Shown here piece after piece: positions 39,996 to 48,511 of a DNA stretch of 64,000 nucleotides. This DNA comes from Paenibacillus pasadenensis DSM 19293 (GTDB lineage Bacteria; Bacillota; Bacilli; Paenibacillales; Paenibacillaceae): contig NZ_KE383851.1 of NCBI RefSeq assembly GCF_000422485.1, forward strand, positions 187,976 to 251,975, in the 5' to 3' direction. Positions within the stretch are counted from its first letter, which is position 1. The number at the start of each line of letters is the position of its first letter. The position numbers and the translations under genes are program-made. Under the pieces are notes generated by a model. It did no database searches. It saw nothing but the letters and a program-made list of their open reading frames with translations, and was not told the DNA's origin.

Positions 39996-41063
39996 ATGGG
40001 CGGTACATGGGATACGACGAGCCTGCCGGCGCGTCCGGGACTGTACATCAATTTCGTGAACGCGGCGGCAGCTGTAATCAAGGGAGGAGCGCGCGGCACG
40101 GTGGCGCTGCCGCTGCTGAAATACGGCACGGCGGCAAAGGAGAAGTTCTACACGATCGAAAAGCCGGCCGAGGCGGTCGAGCTGTTCGGCGAGGCGGATG
40201 CGGCTCCGGTGCTGCTCGTCCTGCAAGGAGGGGCGCGCGAGGTTCTCGTGTACACGATGACGCCGCCGACGGGCGAGGGCGACGCGCTCAAGGCGTCCCG
40301 GGCGAAAAGCTTCCTCTCGATGCGCGACCAGCTGGAGGCGAGGCCGTTCAACGTCTTTGTCTATCCGGCCGAGGTGGAGGCGTCGGAGGTCGATCTGACG
40401 CTGGCGTGGATCAAAAGCAGCCGCAAGGACGGCAAGCACTTCCTCGCCGTATTCGGCGGCACGAGGGACGAGGACAAGGACCCGGCGCTCGGCAATGCCC
40501 GCAGCGTCAAGCTGAAGGACGACTACGCGGTCAATCTGATCACCGGCGCGGAGGCGGGCGGCAAGTCCTACTCCTCGGGCGAATACGCGCCGTATGTCGC
40601 CGGTCTGATCGCCGGCACCGGCATCAACAAGTCGATCACGTACGCCCAGGTGTCCGCGACCGACGCGCTGCGGCGGCTCAAGAACAGCGAGATCGCGGCC
40701 GCGCTCGAAAAAGGCTCGCTCGCGCTCGTCCATGACGGAGAGAAGGTCAAGGTCGAGCAGGGGCTCGTGACGAGCGGAGCCAAGATCCGCACGATCCGGG
40801 CGCGGCAGGCGGTCGCGACGGACATTCCAAAAACGGCGGCGGACAGCTACATCGGCAAGCTCGACAACAACGCCGACGGCCAGGCGGCGCTCATCTCCGC
40901 CGTGAAGGCGTACCTTGAGCGGCTGGAGCTGGCCAGCGTGCTGACGGACATCGAGGCCGGACTCGATCCGGAGCGCAAGTCCGAGGGCGACAACGTCTAC
41001 CTGCGCATCGCCTACACGGAGATCGACAGCATGGAACGCATTTTCCTGACCATCGAGGTCTGA
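39996..41063 (+). CDS. Contractile tail sheath protein (XkdK-like)
   Basis: A 355-residue sheath protein of the PBSX XkdK type. It begins GTWDTTSLPARPGLYINF, close to the usual start of this family, and ends in a C-terminal domain with YTEIDSMERIFLTIEV, the sheath-sheath contact region. The sheath surrounds the inner tube and contracts to drive it through the target envelope. The ATG at 39996 is preferred, with AAGGTGG nine bases upstream; a GTG four codons earlier lies too close to the ribosome binding site. It is followed by the tube gene. Confidence 0.9.
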   Translation: MGGTWDTTSLPARPGLYINFVNAAAAVIKGGARGTVALPLLKYGTAAKEKFYTIEKPAEAVELFGEADAAPVLLVLQGGAREVLVYTMTPPTGEGDALKASRAKSFLSMRDQLEARPFNVFVYPAEVEASEVDLTLAWIKSSRKDGKHFLAVFGGTRDEDKDPALGNARSVKLKDDYAVNLITGAEAGGKSYSSGEYAPYVAGLIAGTGINKSITYAQVSATDALRRLKNSEIAAALEKGSLALVHDGEKVKVEQGLVTSGAKIRTIRARQAVATDIPKTAADSYIGKLDNNADGQAALISAVKAYLERLELASVLTDIEAGLDPERKSEGDNVYLRIAYTEIDSMERIFLTIEV

Positions 41064-41096
41064 GGCAACCGAACCCAAGAGGAGGCATGAGATCGA

Positions 41097-41537
41097 ATGC
41101 TGGATCCGACACGCGTCATCAACGGCGCTTACGGCTACGTGTACCATGACAGCAAGTGGCTGACGAACATCAAGTCCGCGGAAGCGAACGTGGAGATCTC
41201 CAAGGAAGAAGTGAAGCGCGCCGGAACGCGCTGGACCGCCCACAAGGTGACCGGACTGAGCGGCACCGGCACGATCAGCGGCTACAAGGTGACGTCCGAG
41301 TTCGTGGAGCTGATCGGCTCGATCGCCGACGACAAGAAGGGCAGCTTCATCACGGAGCTGATCCTCAAGCTGGAGGATCCCGAGTCGTACGGCGCTTACC
41401 GCGTCCGCTTGAAGGGCGTGACGTTCGACAAGATCCCGCTGCTGCACTACGAGGTCGGGTCGCTCGTCGAGGAGGAGCTGCCGTTCAGCTTCACCGGCTA
41501 CGAGCTGCTCGACAAGCTCGCCGCGGAAGAAGCCTAG
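41097..41537 (+). CDS. Tail tube protein (XkdM-like)
   Basis: A 146-residue protein of the XkdM/DUF2001 tube family: DPTRVINGAYGYVYHDSKW near the start, KVTGLSGTGTISGYKVTS in the middle, and FTGYELLD at the end. Rings of it form the inner tube within the sheath. AAGAGGAGG precedes the ATG. Order sheath-tube-chaperone-tape measure matches PBSX and Myoviridae-type tails. Confidence 0.92.
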   Translation: MLDPTRVINGAYGYVYHDSKWLTNIKSAEANVEISKEEVKRAGTRWTAHKVTGLSGTGTISGYKVTSEFVELIGSIADDKKGSFITELILKLEDPESYGAYRVRLKGVTFDKIPLLHYEVGSLVEEELPFSFTGYELLDKLAAEEA

Positions 41538-41561
41538 ATGAATAACGGAGGTGAGACGTTC

Positions 41562-41954
41562 ATGAGCGACAACCGCCAGACGGCCGTCCTGCACGCGCTG
41601 CTGAGCGCCGACACGAGGCCGCAGAAGGACATCCCGATGAAGAGGTTGGGCGTGGACTTCACGATCCAGGCGCTCGACGGCAAGACGATCAGCCGCATCC
41701 AGGAGCAGTGCACGCACTTCGCGGGCAAAGGCAGCAAGCGGGAGAAAATCCTCGACGAGGAGCAGTTCGGCGCCCTCGTCATCCAAAAGTCATGCGTCGT
41801 GCCGGACTGGACCGCGCGCGAGCTGACGGAAAAATACGGCACTCCGGCCGACGCGATCATGGGGCTGCTGCTGGCGGGCGAGATCGCGAGGCTTTCCTCC
41901 GAGATATTGGAGATCAGCGGCTTCGACAGCGACGAGGAAGAAGTAAAAAACTGA
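41562..41954 (+). CDS. Tail assembly chaperone, short form (XkdN-like)
   Basis: A 130-residue protein of the XkdN/phage tail assembly chaperone group: KRLGVDFTIQALDGKTISRI near residue 28, then an acidic C-terminus ending DEEEVKN. It sits between tube and tape measure, where these chaperones are encoded. The ATG at 41562 has GGAGG nine bases upstream; an earlier ATG at 41538 has none. Its last codons form a -1 slippery sequence, and a fraction of ribosomes should continue into the next frame. Confidence 0.88.
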   Translation: MSDNRQTAVLHALLSADTRPQKDIPMKRLGVDFTIQALDGKTISRIQEQCTHFAGKGSKREKILDEEQFGALVIQKSCVVPDWTARELTEKYGTPADAIMGLLLAGEIARLSSEILEISGFDSDEEEVKN

Positions 41955-42136
41955 TCCGGGCGGGCGGCGAGCCCTTCCTGCTCCATCTGATCTTCCAGCG
42001 CCACGGCATCGCGCCGGACGAGGTGTACAACAAGGAGGAGCGCTTCAAGCGCTTCATGTACGCCTCGATGATGCTGCAGCTGGAGGAAGAGGAGAAGGCG
42101 CGGAAGGCGAGCGAGCGGGCGGCCGCCCGCAGGTAG
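41562..42136 (+). CDS. Tail assembly chaperone, -1 frameshift long form
   Basis: If ribosomes slip by -1 at 41945-41951, translation continues from CTG at 41951 to a TAG at 42134-42136, adding 61 residues: LIRAGGEPFLLHLIF, a segment with PDEVYNKEERFKRFMYASMML and a charged tail. The total is about 191 residues. The extension has no ribosome binding site or start codon of its own and is coding-like throughout. Long tailed phages commonly make such a pair (lambda G and GT), the long form bridging to the tape measure protein, whose gene follows here. Confidence 0.82.
41945..41951 (+). promoter_or_regulatory. Programmed -1 frameshift site, A AAA AAC
   Basis: The zero-frame codons are GTA AAA AAC TGA, an exact X XXY YYZ heptamer one codon before the stop. 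AGGAAG a few bases upstream resembles a stimulatory Shine-Dalgarno element. A GGGC ... GCCC hairpin can form just downstream (about 41957-41974). Confidence 0.85.
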
Positions 42137-42169
42137 GATTCGGTCGATCGAAAGGAGGCGCGGGCGGAT

Positions 42170-44365
42170 ATGAGCACAGGAGGCGCTGCGCCCGGACCGT
42201 CCCAGAACGCCGCGCTGGAGCAGTTCTCGCGGCTGATGGATAAGATTCGCCGTCAGATGGAGCAGCTGTCCAAGTTGGACCCGTTGGGAGCGGCCGGGCG
42301 GAGCATAGCAGAGAAGCAGAAGCAGGCCAAGGATTTCCTCGAACAGATGAGAAAAGTCCGGAAGGATGCGGGCGATCAGATCAAGGCGCTCGGAAGGGAA
42401 GCCGCGGCAGGCACGGCCAAAGCCGCAAATGCCGCCGGCAATGTCGTGAGAGCCGCGGGAAGCGCATCGGCGAAGGCGGTCGGCAATGCCGCGAAGGCGG
42501 TCGGCAATGCCTCGGCGAGGGCGTCGAAAAGCATCGTCAAGGGAGGCATCCGCTTCGCGTTCAAGGAAAGGTCGATCGCTCCGCTGACCGGCATGATGAA
42601 GTCGGGGTGGGGAGGCGCGAAGGCGCTGGGAGGCAGAGCCAGGAGCTGGGCAGGCCAGAAATGGATGGACTCGACGAAGCCGGTCCGGGAAGGATGGGGC
42701 AAGGCGAAGGACGCTGTCTCGCAGGCGGCGGCTCCGGCAAGAGCGTATTTGGCCGAGCATAGCCGGCCGATGCGCGAGCGCTGGGCGGGCTACAAAAATC
42801 GCGGCGTGACGGCGGTCAAGTCGTATGCTCAAGGGCTTCGCGAGAAGGGGAGGGGCGTGTACGAGCAGCACAAGGGTTTGGTCAAGGAGCATGGAGCGGC
42901 GGCGGCAGCGATGGCCGGAGGCGCGATTGTCGCGGTCGGAACGAAATCGCTGGAGGCGGCCGAAACATTCGGCAAGGCTTCTTCGATCCTGCGGGCGTCC
43001 GCCGGAGTGCCTGGCGAGCAGATGGGGGAGCTGCTGGAGTCTTTCCGCAAGGTCGGATCGCAAGTGCCGCAAAACCTGGACGAAGTCGCCAAGGCGATGG
43101 GCACGCTGCGCGGCAGCTTGCCGCTCACGGGCGCCGGACTGGAGAAGACGTCCAAGACGCTGCTGGACGCGTCTCGGCTGACAGGAGGGGACAGCGCCGC
43201 CATGGCGGAGTCGCTGGCCGGCATCATGAACAGTTGGGACGTCAAGCTTGGCGACAGCTCAGGGACGCTCGACAGGTTTTTCGCCGCGAGCCGGGCCGGA
43301 AAGACCGATATGGCCGCCCTGATGAAGGGCGTGAGCGATTCGGCCGGCTCGTTCCAGGAGATGGAGCTCGGACTCGATGCCTCGACGGCGCTGATGGCCA
43401 AGTGGCAAAAGGCAGGCATCAATCCGATCCAGGATGTGCTGAAAAAAGTGGAAGGCGGAACGATGCAGCTGCCGGAGGGAGGCTTCGAAATCATCGCCTC
43501 GCAGATCCGGCAAGCGGAGTCGATCGCCGAAGCGGCCAAACTGGCGATCGGCGTATTCGGCCAAGAGGCCGGCATCGACCTGGCGCTGGCGCTGCGCGGC
43601 AGCACCGACGGCTTCAAAGGCATGCTCGGCTCGATGAGCGAGGCGAGCGGCAGCATCTCGGCGCAGTCGCAGCAGCTGCAAAGCTTCGGCGACGGCTGGG
43701 GCGCGCTGCAGAACCGGGTCACGATCGCGCTGGCGCCGCTCGGCGAGGCGCTGCTGCCGCTTGGCGAAGGCATCGTCACCGTCATGGAGGTGTTCGCGCG
43801 CAACGCGGATATTCTCGGCATCTCGGCGGCTGTCATGGCCGGGATTCTCATCGGCGTCTTCGCGCCGTCGCTGCTCGCTTCGGCCGCGGCCGCCTGGGCG
43901 GTGGCGGCGCCGATCCTGGCGATCCTCGCTCCCGTGCTGCTCGTCGGAGCGGCGGTCGCAGGACTGGCCTATCTGTTCAAGTATCATTTCGATGACATCA
44001 AGAAGTATTTCAACGACTTTGTCGGCGGCATTCTGGAAAAGTGGAACAAGGTCAAAGGCTTCCTCGGCCTCGGGGAGGACGCGACCGTCACGGTGGCGGC
44101 CGCCGGACCTGCCGGCGCGGCCGCCCTGCCCGGCCATTACCATGGCCTCGGCTACGTGCCGTACGACGGCATGGTCGCGCGCCTGCACAAGGGCGAGCGC
44201 GTGCTGAGCGCGCAGGAGAACCGCGAGCTGTCCGGAGGAGGAGCCGCCGGGCTGGCGGTGACGGTGACGGGCAATACGTTCCACGTCCGCCAGGAAAGCG
44301 ACATCGACGGCATCGCCCGCGCGCTCGCGCGTGAAATCCGCGCCGCGGGAGGGCTGATGGGATGA
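42170..44365 (+). CDS. Phage-type tail tape measure protein
   Basis: A 731-residue tape measure protein. Residues about 10-120 are helical and Ala/Lys-rich. About 230-420 carries the conserved TP901-type tape measure core (FGKASSILRASAGVP, SGTLDRFFAASRAGKTDM). A strongly hydrophobic stretch (about 545-610) follows, typical of the part that enters the target membrane. The C-terminus is Gly-rich with GMVARLHKGERVLSAQEN, a common tape measure end. It sets tail length: by the family rule of about 1.5 angstrom per residue the tail would be short, near 100 nm. Its ribosome binding site is GAAAGGAGG. Confidence 0.92.
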   Translation: MSTGGAAPGPSQNAALEQFSRLMDKIRRQMEQLSKLDPLGAAGRSIAEKQKQAKDFLEQMRKVRKDAGDQIKALGREAAAGTAKAANAAGNVVRAAGSASAKAVGNAAKAVGNASARASKSIVKGGIRFAFKERSIAPLTGMMKSGWGGAKALGGRARSWAGQKWMDSTKPVREGWGKAKDAVSQAAAPARAYLAEHSRPMRERWAGYKNRGVTAVKSYAQGLREKGRGVYEQHKGLVKEHGAAAAAMAGGAIVAVGTKSLEAAETFGKASSILRASAGVPGEQMGELLESFRKVGSQVPQNLDEVAKAMGTLRGSLPLTGAGLEKTSKTLLDASRLTGGDSAAMAESLAGIMNSWDVKLGDSSGTLDRFFAASRAGKTDMAALMKGVSDSAGSFQEMELGLDASTALMAKWQKAGINPIQDVLKKVEGGTMQLPEGGFEIIASQIRQAESIAEAAKLAIGVFGQEAGIDLALALRGSTDGFKGMLGSMSEASGSISAQSQQLQSFGDGWGALQNRVTIALAPLGEALLPLGEGIVTVMEVFARNADILGISAAVMAGILIGVFAPSLLASAAAAWAVAAPILAILAPVLLVGAAVAGLAYLFKYHFDDIKKYFNDFVGGILEKWNKVKGFLGLGEDATVTVAAAGPAGAAALPGHYHGLGYVPYDGMVARLHKGERVLSAQENRELSGGGAAGLAVTVTGNTFHVRQESDIDGIARALAREIRAAGGLMG

Positions 44366-44994
44366 GCGGCATGCAATTTTGGCTGACGCCGGACGGCGGA
44401 GGCAAGCGGCTGCGGCTGCCGGTCAATCCGGCCGTCCTGTCGGTGAAGCTGTCGCAGGGCTACCAGGACCTCTCGGTCGTGGCGCTCGGCGAGCGTACCG
44501 TATTCGGCGAAGCGGGCCTCAGCGAGTTTGCGATCTCCTCCTTTTTCCCCCGCGACTATCATCCTGGCTACTGCGAGCATATGGAGTTCGAGCCGCCCTG
44601 GAGCTGCGTCCAGCTCGTGGAGGGCTGGATGCGGGCCCGCAAGCCGGTGACGTTCGACATCACGGGCACGACGGTCGAGGGCGTGCCGACGACGATCCGC
44701 TCGTTCTCCTACGAGGAGCGGGCCGGCAGCCCCGGCGACCTCTATTATGAGCTCGCGCTCAAGCAGTACCGCCCGGTGCAGGCGGAGCCGGCCGCAGAGC
44801 AGGAGCGCAAGGACGGCTCGCCCACGCCGCCGGCGTTCTATGTCGTCGTCGCCGGCGACAGCCTGTGGAAGATCGCCCAGCGGATCTGGGGCGACGGCGA
44901 CCGCTGGCGGGAGCTGCATGCGGCCAACCAGGCCGCCATCGGCAAGGATCCGAACCGGCTGAAGGTCGGGCTCAAGCTGGCGGTGCCGGCATGA
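44362..44994 (+). CDS. LysM tail protein (XkdP-like)
   Basis: A 210-residue protein with an N-terminal tail-associated domain (starting MQFWLTPDGGGKRLRLPVNP, the XkdP pattern) and a C-terminal LysM domain (about 160-209: VVVAGDSLWKIAQRIWGDG). It overlaps the tape measure stop (ATGA). In contractile tails this protein links tube end and baseplate hub; LysM binds peptidoglycan. Confidence 0.92.
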   Translation: MSGMQFWLTPDGGGKRLRLPVNPAVLSVKLSQGYQDLSVVALGERTVFGEAGLSEFAISSFFPRDYHPGYCEHMEFEPPWSCVQLVEGWMRARKPVTFDITGTTVEGVPTTIRSFSYEERAGSPGDLYYELALKQYRPVQAEPAAEQERKDGSPTPPAFYVVVAGDSLWKIAQRIWGDGDRWRELHAANQAAIGKDPNRLKVGLKLAVPA

Positions 44995-45974
44995 GCTGGA
45001 CGCTGACGCATGTGCGGCGCGGCGGCGAGGAGCTGGATCTGAGCGCGATGTGCATGTCGATCCGCTGGTCGGGCGATGTCAAGCAGGCGGCGCGCAAGCT
45101 CGTCGTCGAGCTGGTCAACACGGCCGACGGCCGCAGCCGGCTGGCTGAGATCGACAAGGGCGGCGAGCTGCGGCTCGCGGGCGAGTCGGGCGCGGAGCTT
45201 TTTCGCGGCGTCGTGTTCGCGGACTCGATCGACTCCGGCGGCCGCATGTCGGCGACGGCGTACGACGAGAACATCTACCTGACCAAAACGAAGGACTCGC
45301 GTCTGTTCCGCCGCATGACCGCGGACGGCATCATCCGCCAGCTGTGCGGCGAGTTCGGCGTGCCTGTCGGCGAGCTCGCCTCGACCGGCTTCGTCATTCC
45401 GAAGCTGATCCAGCGCGACAAGACGCTGTACGAGATGATGACGAAGGCGCTCGAGATGACGGAAGAGCAGAACGGACGCCGGTTCGAGCTTGGCTCGCGG
45501 GAAGGCCGGGTCGAGCTGCGGGAGCGCAGCGCGCAGCTCGTGCCGTGGCGCATCGAGGCGGGGCGGAATTTGCTGTCGGCGTCCTGCTCGCAGTCGATGG
45601 AGGAGATGAAGACGCAGGTGAAGGTGATGGGCCTCGACCCGCAGCGCACGGAGCAGGCCGTCGTCGTCCGCAGCGCCGAGCTCGCGGAGCGGTTCGGCGT
45701 CATGCAGCATTTCGTCAAGCCGAGCGCGGCGATGAGCCGCTCGATGATGCAGCAGCAGGCCGACGAGCTGCTGCGGCAGCTGGCGACGTTTGCCGACGAG
45801 GCCAGAATCGAGGCGCTCGGCATCGAGGAAGCGGTCTCGGGCGCGGTCGTCAAGGTCGAGGAGCGGCTGAGCGGCATCGTCGGCCGGTATGCGATCACCG
45901 CCGACGAGCATTCGTACGAGGGCGGCGCGCATCGCATGGCGCTGACGCTGACAGCGATGGAGGAAGCGGACTGA
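44991..45974 (+). CDS. Baseplate hub protein (XkdQ-like)
   Basis: A 327-residue protein of the XkdQ/gpD-like hub family. It opens with SWTLTHVRRGGEELDLS, followed by beta-rich domains (LVVELVNTADG, GELFRG-type folds) and LIQRDKTLYEMMTKALEMT. It starts in the stop of the LysM gene (ATGA). Hub trimers close the tube and carry the spike. Confidence 0.88.
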   Translation: MSWTLTHVRRGGEELDLSAMCMSIRWSGDVKQAARKLVVELVNTADGRSRLAEIDKGGELRLAGESGAELFRGVVFADSIDSGGRMSATAYDENIYLTKTKDSRLFRRMTADGIIRQLCGEFGVPVGELASTGFVIPKLIQRDKTLYEMMTKALEMTEEQNGRRFELGSREGRVELRERSAQLVPWRIEAGRNLLSASCSQSMEEMKTQVKVMGLDPQRTEQAVVVRSAELAERFGVMQHFVKPSAAMSRSMMQQQADELLRQLATFADEARIEALGIEEAVSGAVVKVEERLSGIVGRYAITADEHSYEGGAHRMALTLTAMEEAD

Positions 45975-46014
45975 GGATGAAGACGCGCCGTACAACGGAC
46001 AGGAGGGAAGCAGC

Positions 46015-46464
46015 ATGGACAGAGCAGAAGGTTCGGGCGCGAGCCAGCTCGTGCAGCTCATGCGGAGCATCGGCTGGAACGCGGATACGACGATCGAGCT
46101 CGGCACCGTCGTCGCGGAGCCTCCCGAGCTGAAGATCCGGCTCGACCATACGGAGCTGGTGCTGGAGAAGGACGATCTCGTCGTCGCCGAGAGGCTGACG
46201 AGCCACATGCGCAAGGTAAAGGTGGACGCGGAGAAAGTCATGAGCGCAAGCGCGGGCTTGTCGCCCTCCTCGGCAACGCTGGTGACATCGGGAGGGACGC
46301 TTACGATTACGACGCAGAATTTGGAGATGCAAGCGGGCGACTTCGCGCTTTCGGACGCCGAGCTTACCTACATCGACGAGCTCAAGCCGGGCGAGCGCGT
46401 CATCGTCGCCGGCGTGCAGCAGGGCCAGCTGTACCTCGTCCTCGATCGGGCGGTGACGTACTGA
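46015..46464 (+). CDS. Baseplate protein, DUF2577/XkdR-like
   Basis: A 149-residue protein in the position of PBSX XkdR. It has the DUF2577 look: LVQLMRSIGWN near the start, then strand-rich sequence with IELGTVVAEPPELKIRLD and LVLEKDDLVVAERLT, and ends GERVIVAGVQQGQLYLVLDRA. A small OB-like barrel is likely, forming part of the spike or hub. AGGAGGGA precedes the ATG. Its stop overlaps the next start by one base. Confidence 0.85.
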   Translation: MDRAEGSGASQLVQLMRSIGWNADTTIELGTVVAEPPELKIRLDHTELVLEKDDLVVAERLTSHMRKVKVDAEKVMSASAGLSPSSATLVTSGGTLTITTQNLEMQAGDFALSDAELTYIDELKPGERVIVAGVQQGQLYLVLDRAVTY

Positions 46465-46883
46465 TGGCGCTGTCGCCGCTGAAGCCGCGAAGCTCGGCCG
46501 CATCCGCCGCGCCGCCGGCGCCGCGTCCGTCCCGGACGTACGCGCTCGACTTCGCTGGCGGACAGCTTGAGAACTGGCTGATCGACGGGGAAGAGGCGCT
46601 GCGCCAGGCGGTCGAGAAGGCGCTGCGCACGGCGCGCTTCCGCTATCTCGCCTGCGACTGGAGCTACGGCTCCGAGCTCGAGCGCCTGATCGGCGAGGAC
46701 TTGACGCCGGAGCTGATGCGCAGCGAGGTTCCGCGCGTCATCCGGGAAGCGCTGCTCGCGGACGACCGGGTGCTGGACGTGGTGGATTTTGCCCTGGACA
46801 GCCAGGGAGACCGGCTGAGCGCCCGCTTCGCGGTCGTCCACAAGGACGGATTATTGCAGCAGGAGGTGACGCTGCTTGTTTGA
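46464..46883 (+). CDS. Baseplate wedge protein, DUF2634/XkdS (gp25-like)
   Basis: A 139-residue protein with the gp25/DUF2634 pattern: YALDFAGGQLENWLIDGEEAL, ALRTARFRYLACDWSYGSEL and the C-terminal half after VLDVVDFALD. In contractile systems gp25 initiates sheath assembly on the baseplate. It starts within TGATG of the previous gene and overlaps the next by eight bases. Confidence 0.88.
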   Translation: MALSPLKPRSSAASAAPPAPRPSRTYALDFAGGQLENWLIDGEEALRQAVEKALRTARFRYLACDWSYGSELERLIGEDLTPELMRSEVPRVIREALLADDRVLDVVDFALDSQGDRLSARFAVVHKDGLLQQEVTLLV

Positions 46884-47940
46884 GCAGCATACGAAGCAAG
46901 CGATTCTGGAGCGGATGCTGGCGGCCGTGCCGCCGGAGCTCGACCGCCGGCCGGGGTCGGTCGTCCACGACATGCTGTCGCCGGCGGCGATCGAGCTGGC
47001 CCAGCTCTACATTCGGCTCGGCCAGACGCTGGACTGGGGGTTCGCCGGACCGCAGCAGCCGGGTCCGTATCTCGATCTGCGCGCCGCCGAGATGGGACTG
47101 GCGCGCAAGCCCGGCACGAAAAGCTCCGGCGAGCTGCTGTTCGCCGGAGCCGCGGGCACCCGCATCCGCGAGGGAACGATCGCCTCGCTGCCGGACGGGA
47201 CGGTCTCGTTCGCCACCCGCGAGGCGGCGACTATCGGGGAAGGCAAGCAGGTCCTCGTCCGCGCGGTCTCCTCGGAGCCGGGCGCGGCCGGCAACGTGCA
47301 GCCGGGCTCGATCAGCCGCGTGCTGGGCGATCTGGCCGGCATCGTCGCCGTCAGCAATCCGAAGGCGTTCGCCGGCGGGGCGGATGAAGAGAGCGACGCG
47401 TCGCTGCTGCAGCGGTACTATGACCGCGTCCGCACGCCCGCCACGAGCGGCAACGCCGGCCATTACCGCCAGTGGGCGCTGGAGTCGGAAGGCATCGGCG
47501 ACGTCAAGGTGTTCGAGGTGTGGCAAGGGGGAGGCACGGTCAAGCTGTCGCTGCTCGGCCCGGACGGAACGCCGGCCAAGCCGGACAAGGTCGATCTGGC
47601 GCGGGCAGCGATCGAGGCGCGGAGGCCGATCGGGGCCAAGGTGACGGTCGCTCCGGCGAAAGGAATCGAGATCGACGTCGCGGCGCAGCTGCGCTTCGTG
47701 CCGGGCGTGGAGCTTGAGCCGATCGTCGTCGAGTTCCGGCGGCGGCTGGCCGCCTATCTGGCCGGCCTCGCCTTCAAGAAGGACCGCGTGCCGTTCAACC
47801 GCATCGCCGGCATCCTGATCGGCATCGACGAGGTCGACGATTACGTCAGCCTGGCGATGAACGGCGGCAGCGCCGACATCGCGCTCGAGGCGGACATGGT
47901 GCCGGTCGCGGGAAAGGTCGAGATCGAGTATGACGTATAG
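46876..47940 (+). CDS. Baseplate J-like protein (XkdT)
   Basis: A 354-residue baseplate J/gp6-like wedge protein. The J-domain hallmarks are present: FAGAAGTRIREGTIASLPDG (about 90-109), a middle PGAAGNVQPGSI and ATSGNAGHYRQWALE, then GVGDVKVFE-type strands. The start is TTG with AGGAGG ten bases upstream, inside the previous gene. Wedges built of this protein open on target contact and trigger contraction. Confidence 0.92.
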   Translation: MFEQHTKQAILERMLAAVPPELDRRPGSVVHDMLSPAAIELAQLYIRLGQTLDWGFAGPQQPGPYLDLRAAEMGLARKPGTKSSGELLFAGAAGTRIREGTIASLPDGTVSFATREAATIGEGKQVLVRAVSSEPGAAGNVQPGSISRVLGDLAGIVAVSNPKAFAGGADEESDASLLQRYYDRVRTPATSGNAGHYRQWALESEGIGDVKVFEVWQGGGTVKLSLLGPDGTPAKPDKVDLARAAIEARRPIGAKVTVAPAKGIEIDVAAQLRFVPGVELEPIVVEFRRRLAAYLAGLAFKKDRVPFNRIAGILIGIDEVDDYVSLAMNGGSADIALEADMVPVAGKVEIEYDV

Positions 47941-48505
47941 CCTGGCGGAGCAGATGATGGGCATGCTGCCCAAGTATTACGAGGATGCGCTCGCCGCGAT
48001 CGCGATCATCGAGCGCGAGGCGGCGGAGCTGGCATTCGCCTCCGGCCAGCTGGACGAGGCGTTCCGCCAGATTTTCCTCGAGACGGCGACATGGGGTTTG
48101 TCCCGCTGGGAAGAGGCCTGCGGCATCCCCGCGAGCGGCAGCAAGCCGCTCGACCAGCGGCGCTCGCTGATCAAGTCGCGGCTGCGCGGAGCCGGCACGG
48201 TGACGCTAGCCGTCATTCGCAGCGTCGTCGATTCGTTCGAGAACGGCGAGATCTCGGTCGAGGAGAAGTTCGGCGACTGGAAGGTCGTCGTCACGTTCAT
48301 CGGCAAGCGCGGCGTGCCGCCGAACCTGGCGGACGTGAAGTCGGCGGTGCGCGAGATTTTGCCGGCCCATCTGCTGCTGGAGTTCCAGTTCACCTATCTG
48401 CGATGGGAAGAGCTGGACGCGGCCGGACTGGACTGGAACGCGCTGGAGCGGCTCGGCTTCAGCTGGGACGCGCTTGAGGTGTGGAATCCTGTGGAAGGGA
48501 AGTGA
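47930..48505 (+). CDS. Baseplate protein, DUF2313/XkdU-like (gp7/gpI type)
   Basis: A 191-residue protein of the DUF2313 (YmfQ/XkdU) family: GMLPKYYEDALAAIAIIERE near the start, TATWGLSRWEEACGIPAS in the middle, and LPAHLLLEFQFTYLRWEELD near the end. It follows the J protein with an 11-base overlap, as in PBSX. It forms the third wedge part and connects to the fibres. Confidence 0.9.
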   Translation: MTYSLAEQMMGMLPKYYEDALAAIAIIEREAAELAFASGQLDEAFRQIFLETATWGLSRWEEACGIPASGSKPLDQRRSLIKSRLRGAGTVTLAVIRSVVDSFENGEISVEEKFGDWKVVVTFIGKRGVPPNLADVKSAVREILPAHLLLEFQFTYLRWEELDAAGLDWNALERLGFSWDALEVWNPVEGK

Positions 48506-48511
48506 TCCGTC

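Noticed and set aside
39579-41786. Minus-strand 735-codon frame opposite the sheath and tube genes
   Set aside because: Antisense shadow; the plus strand carries recognised tail proteins in overlapping order.
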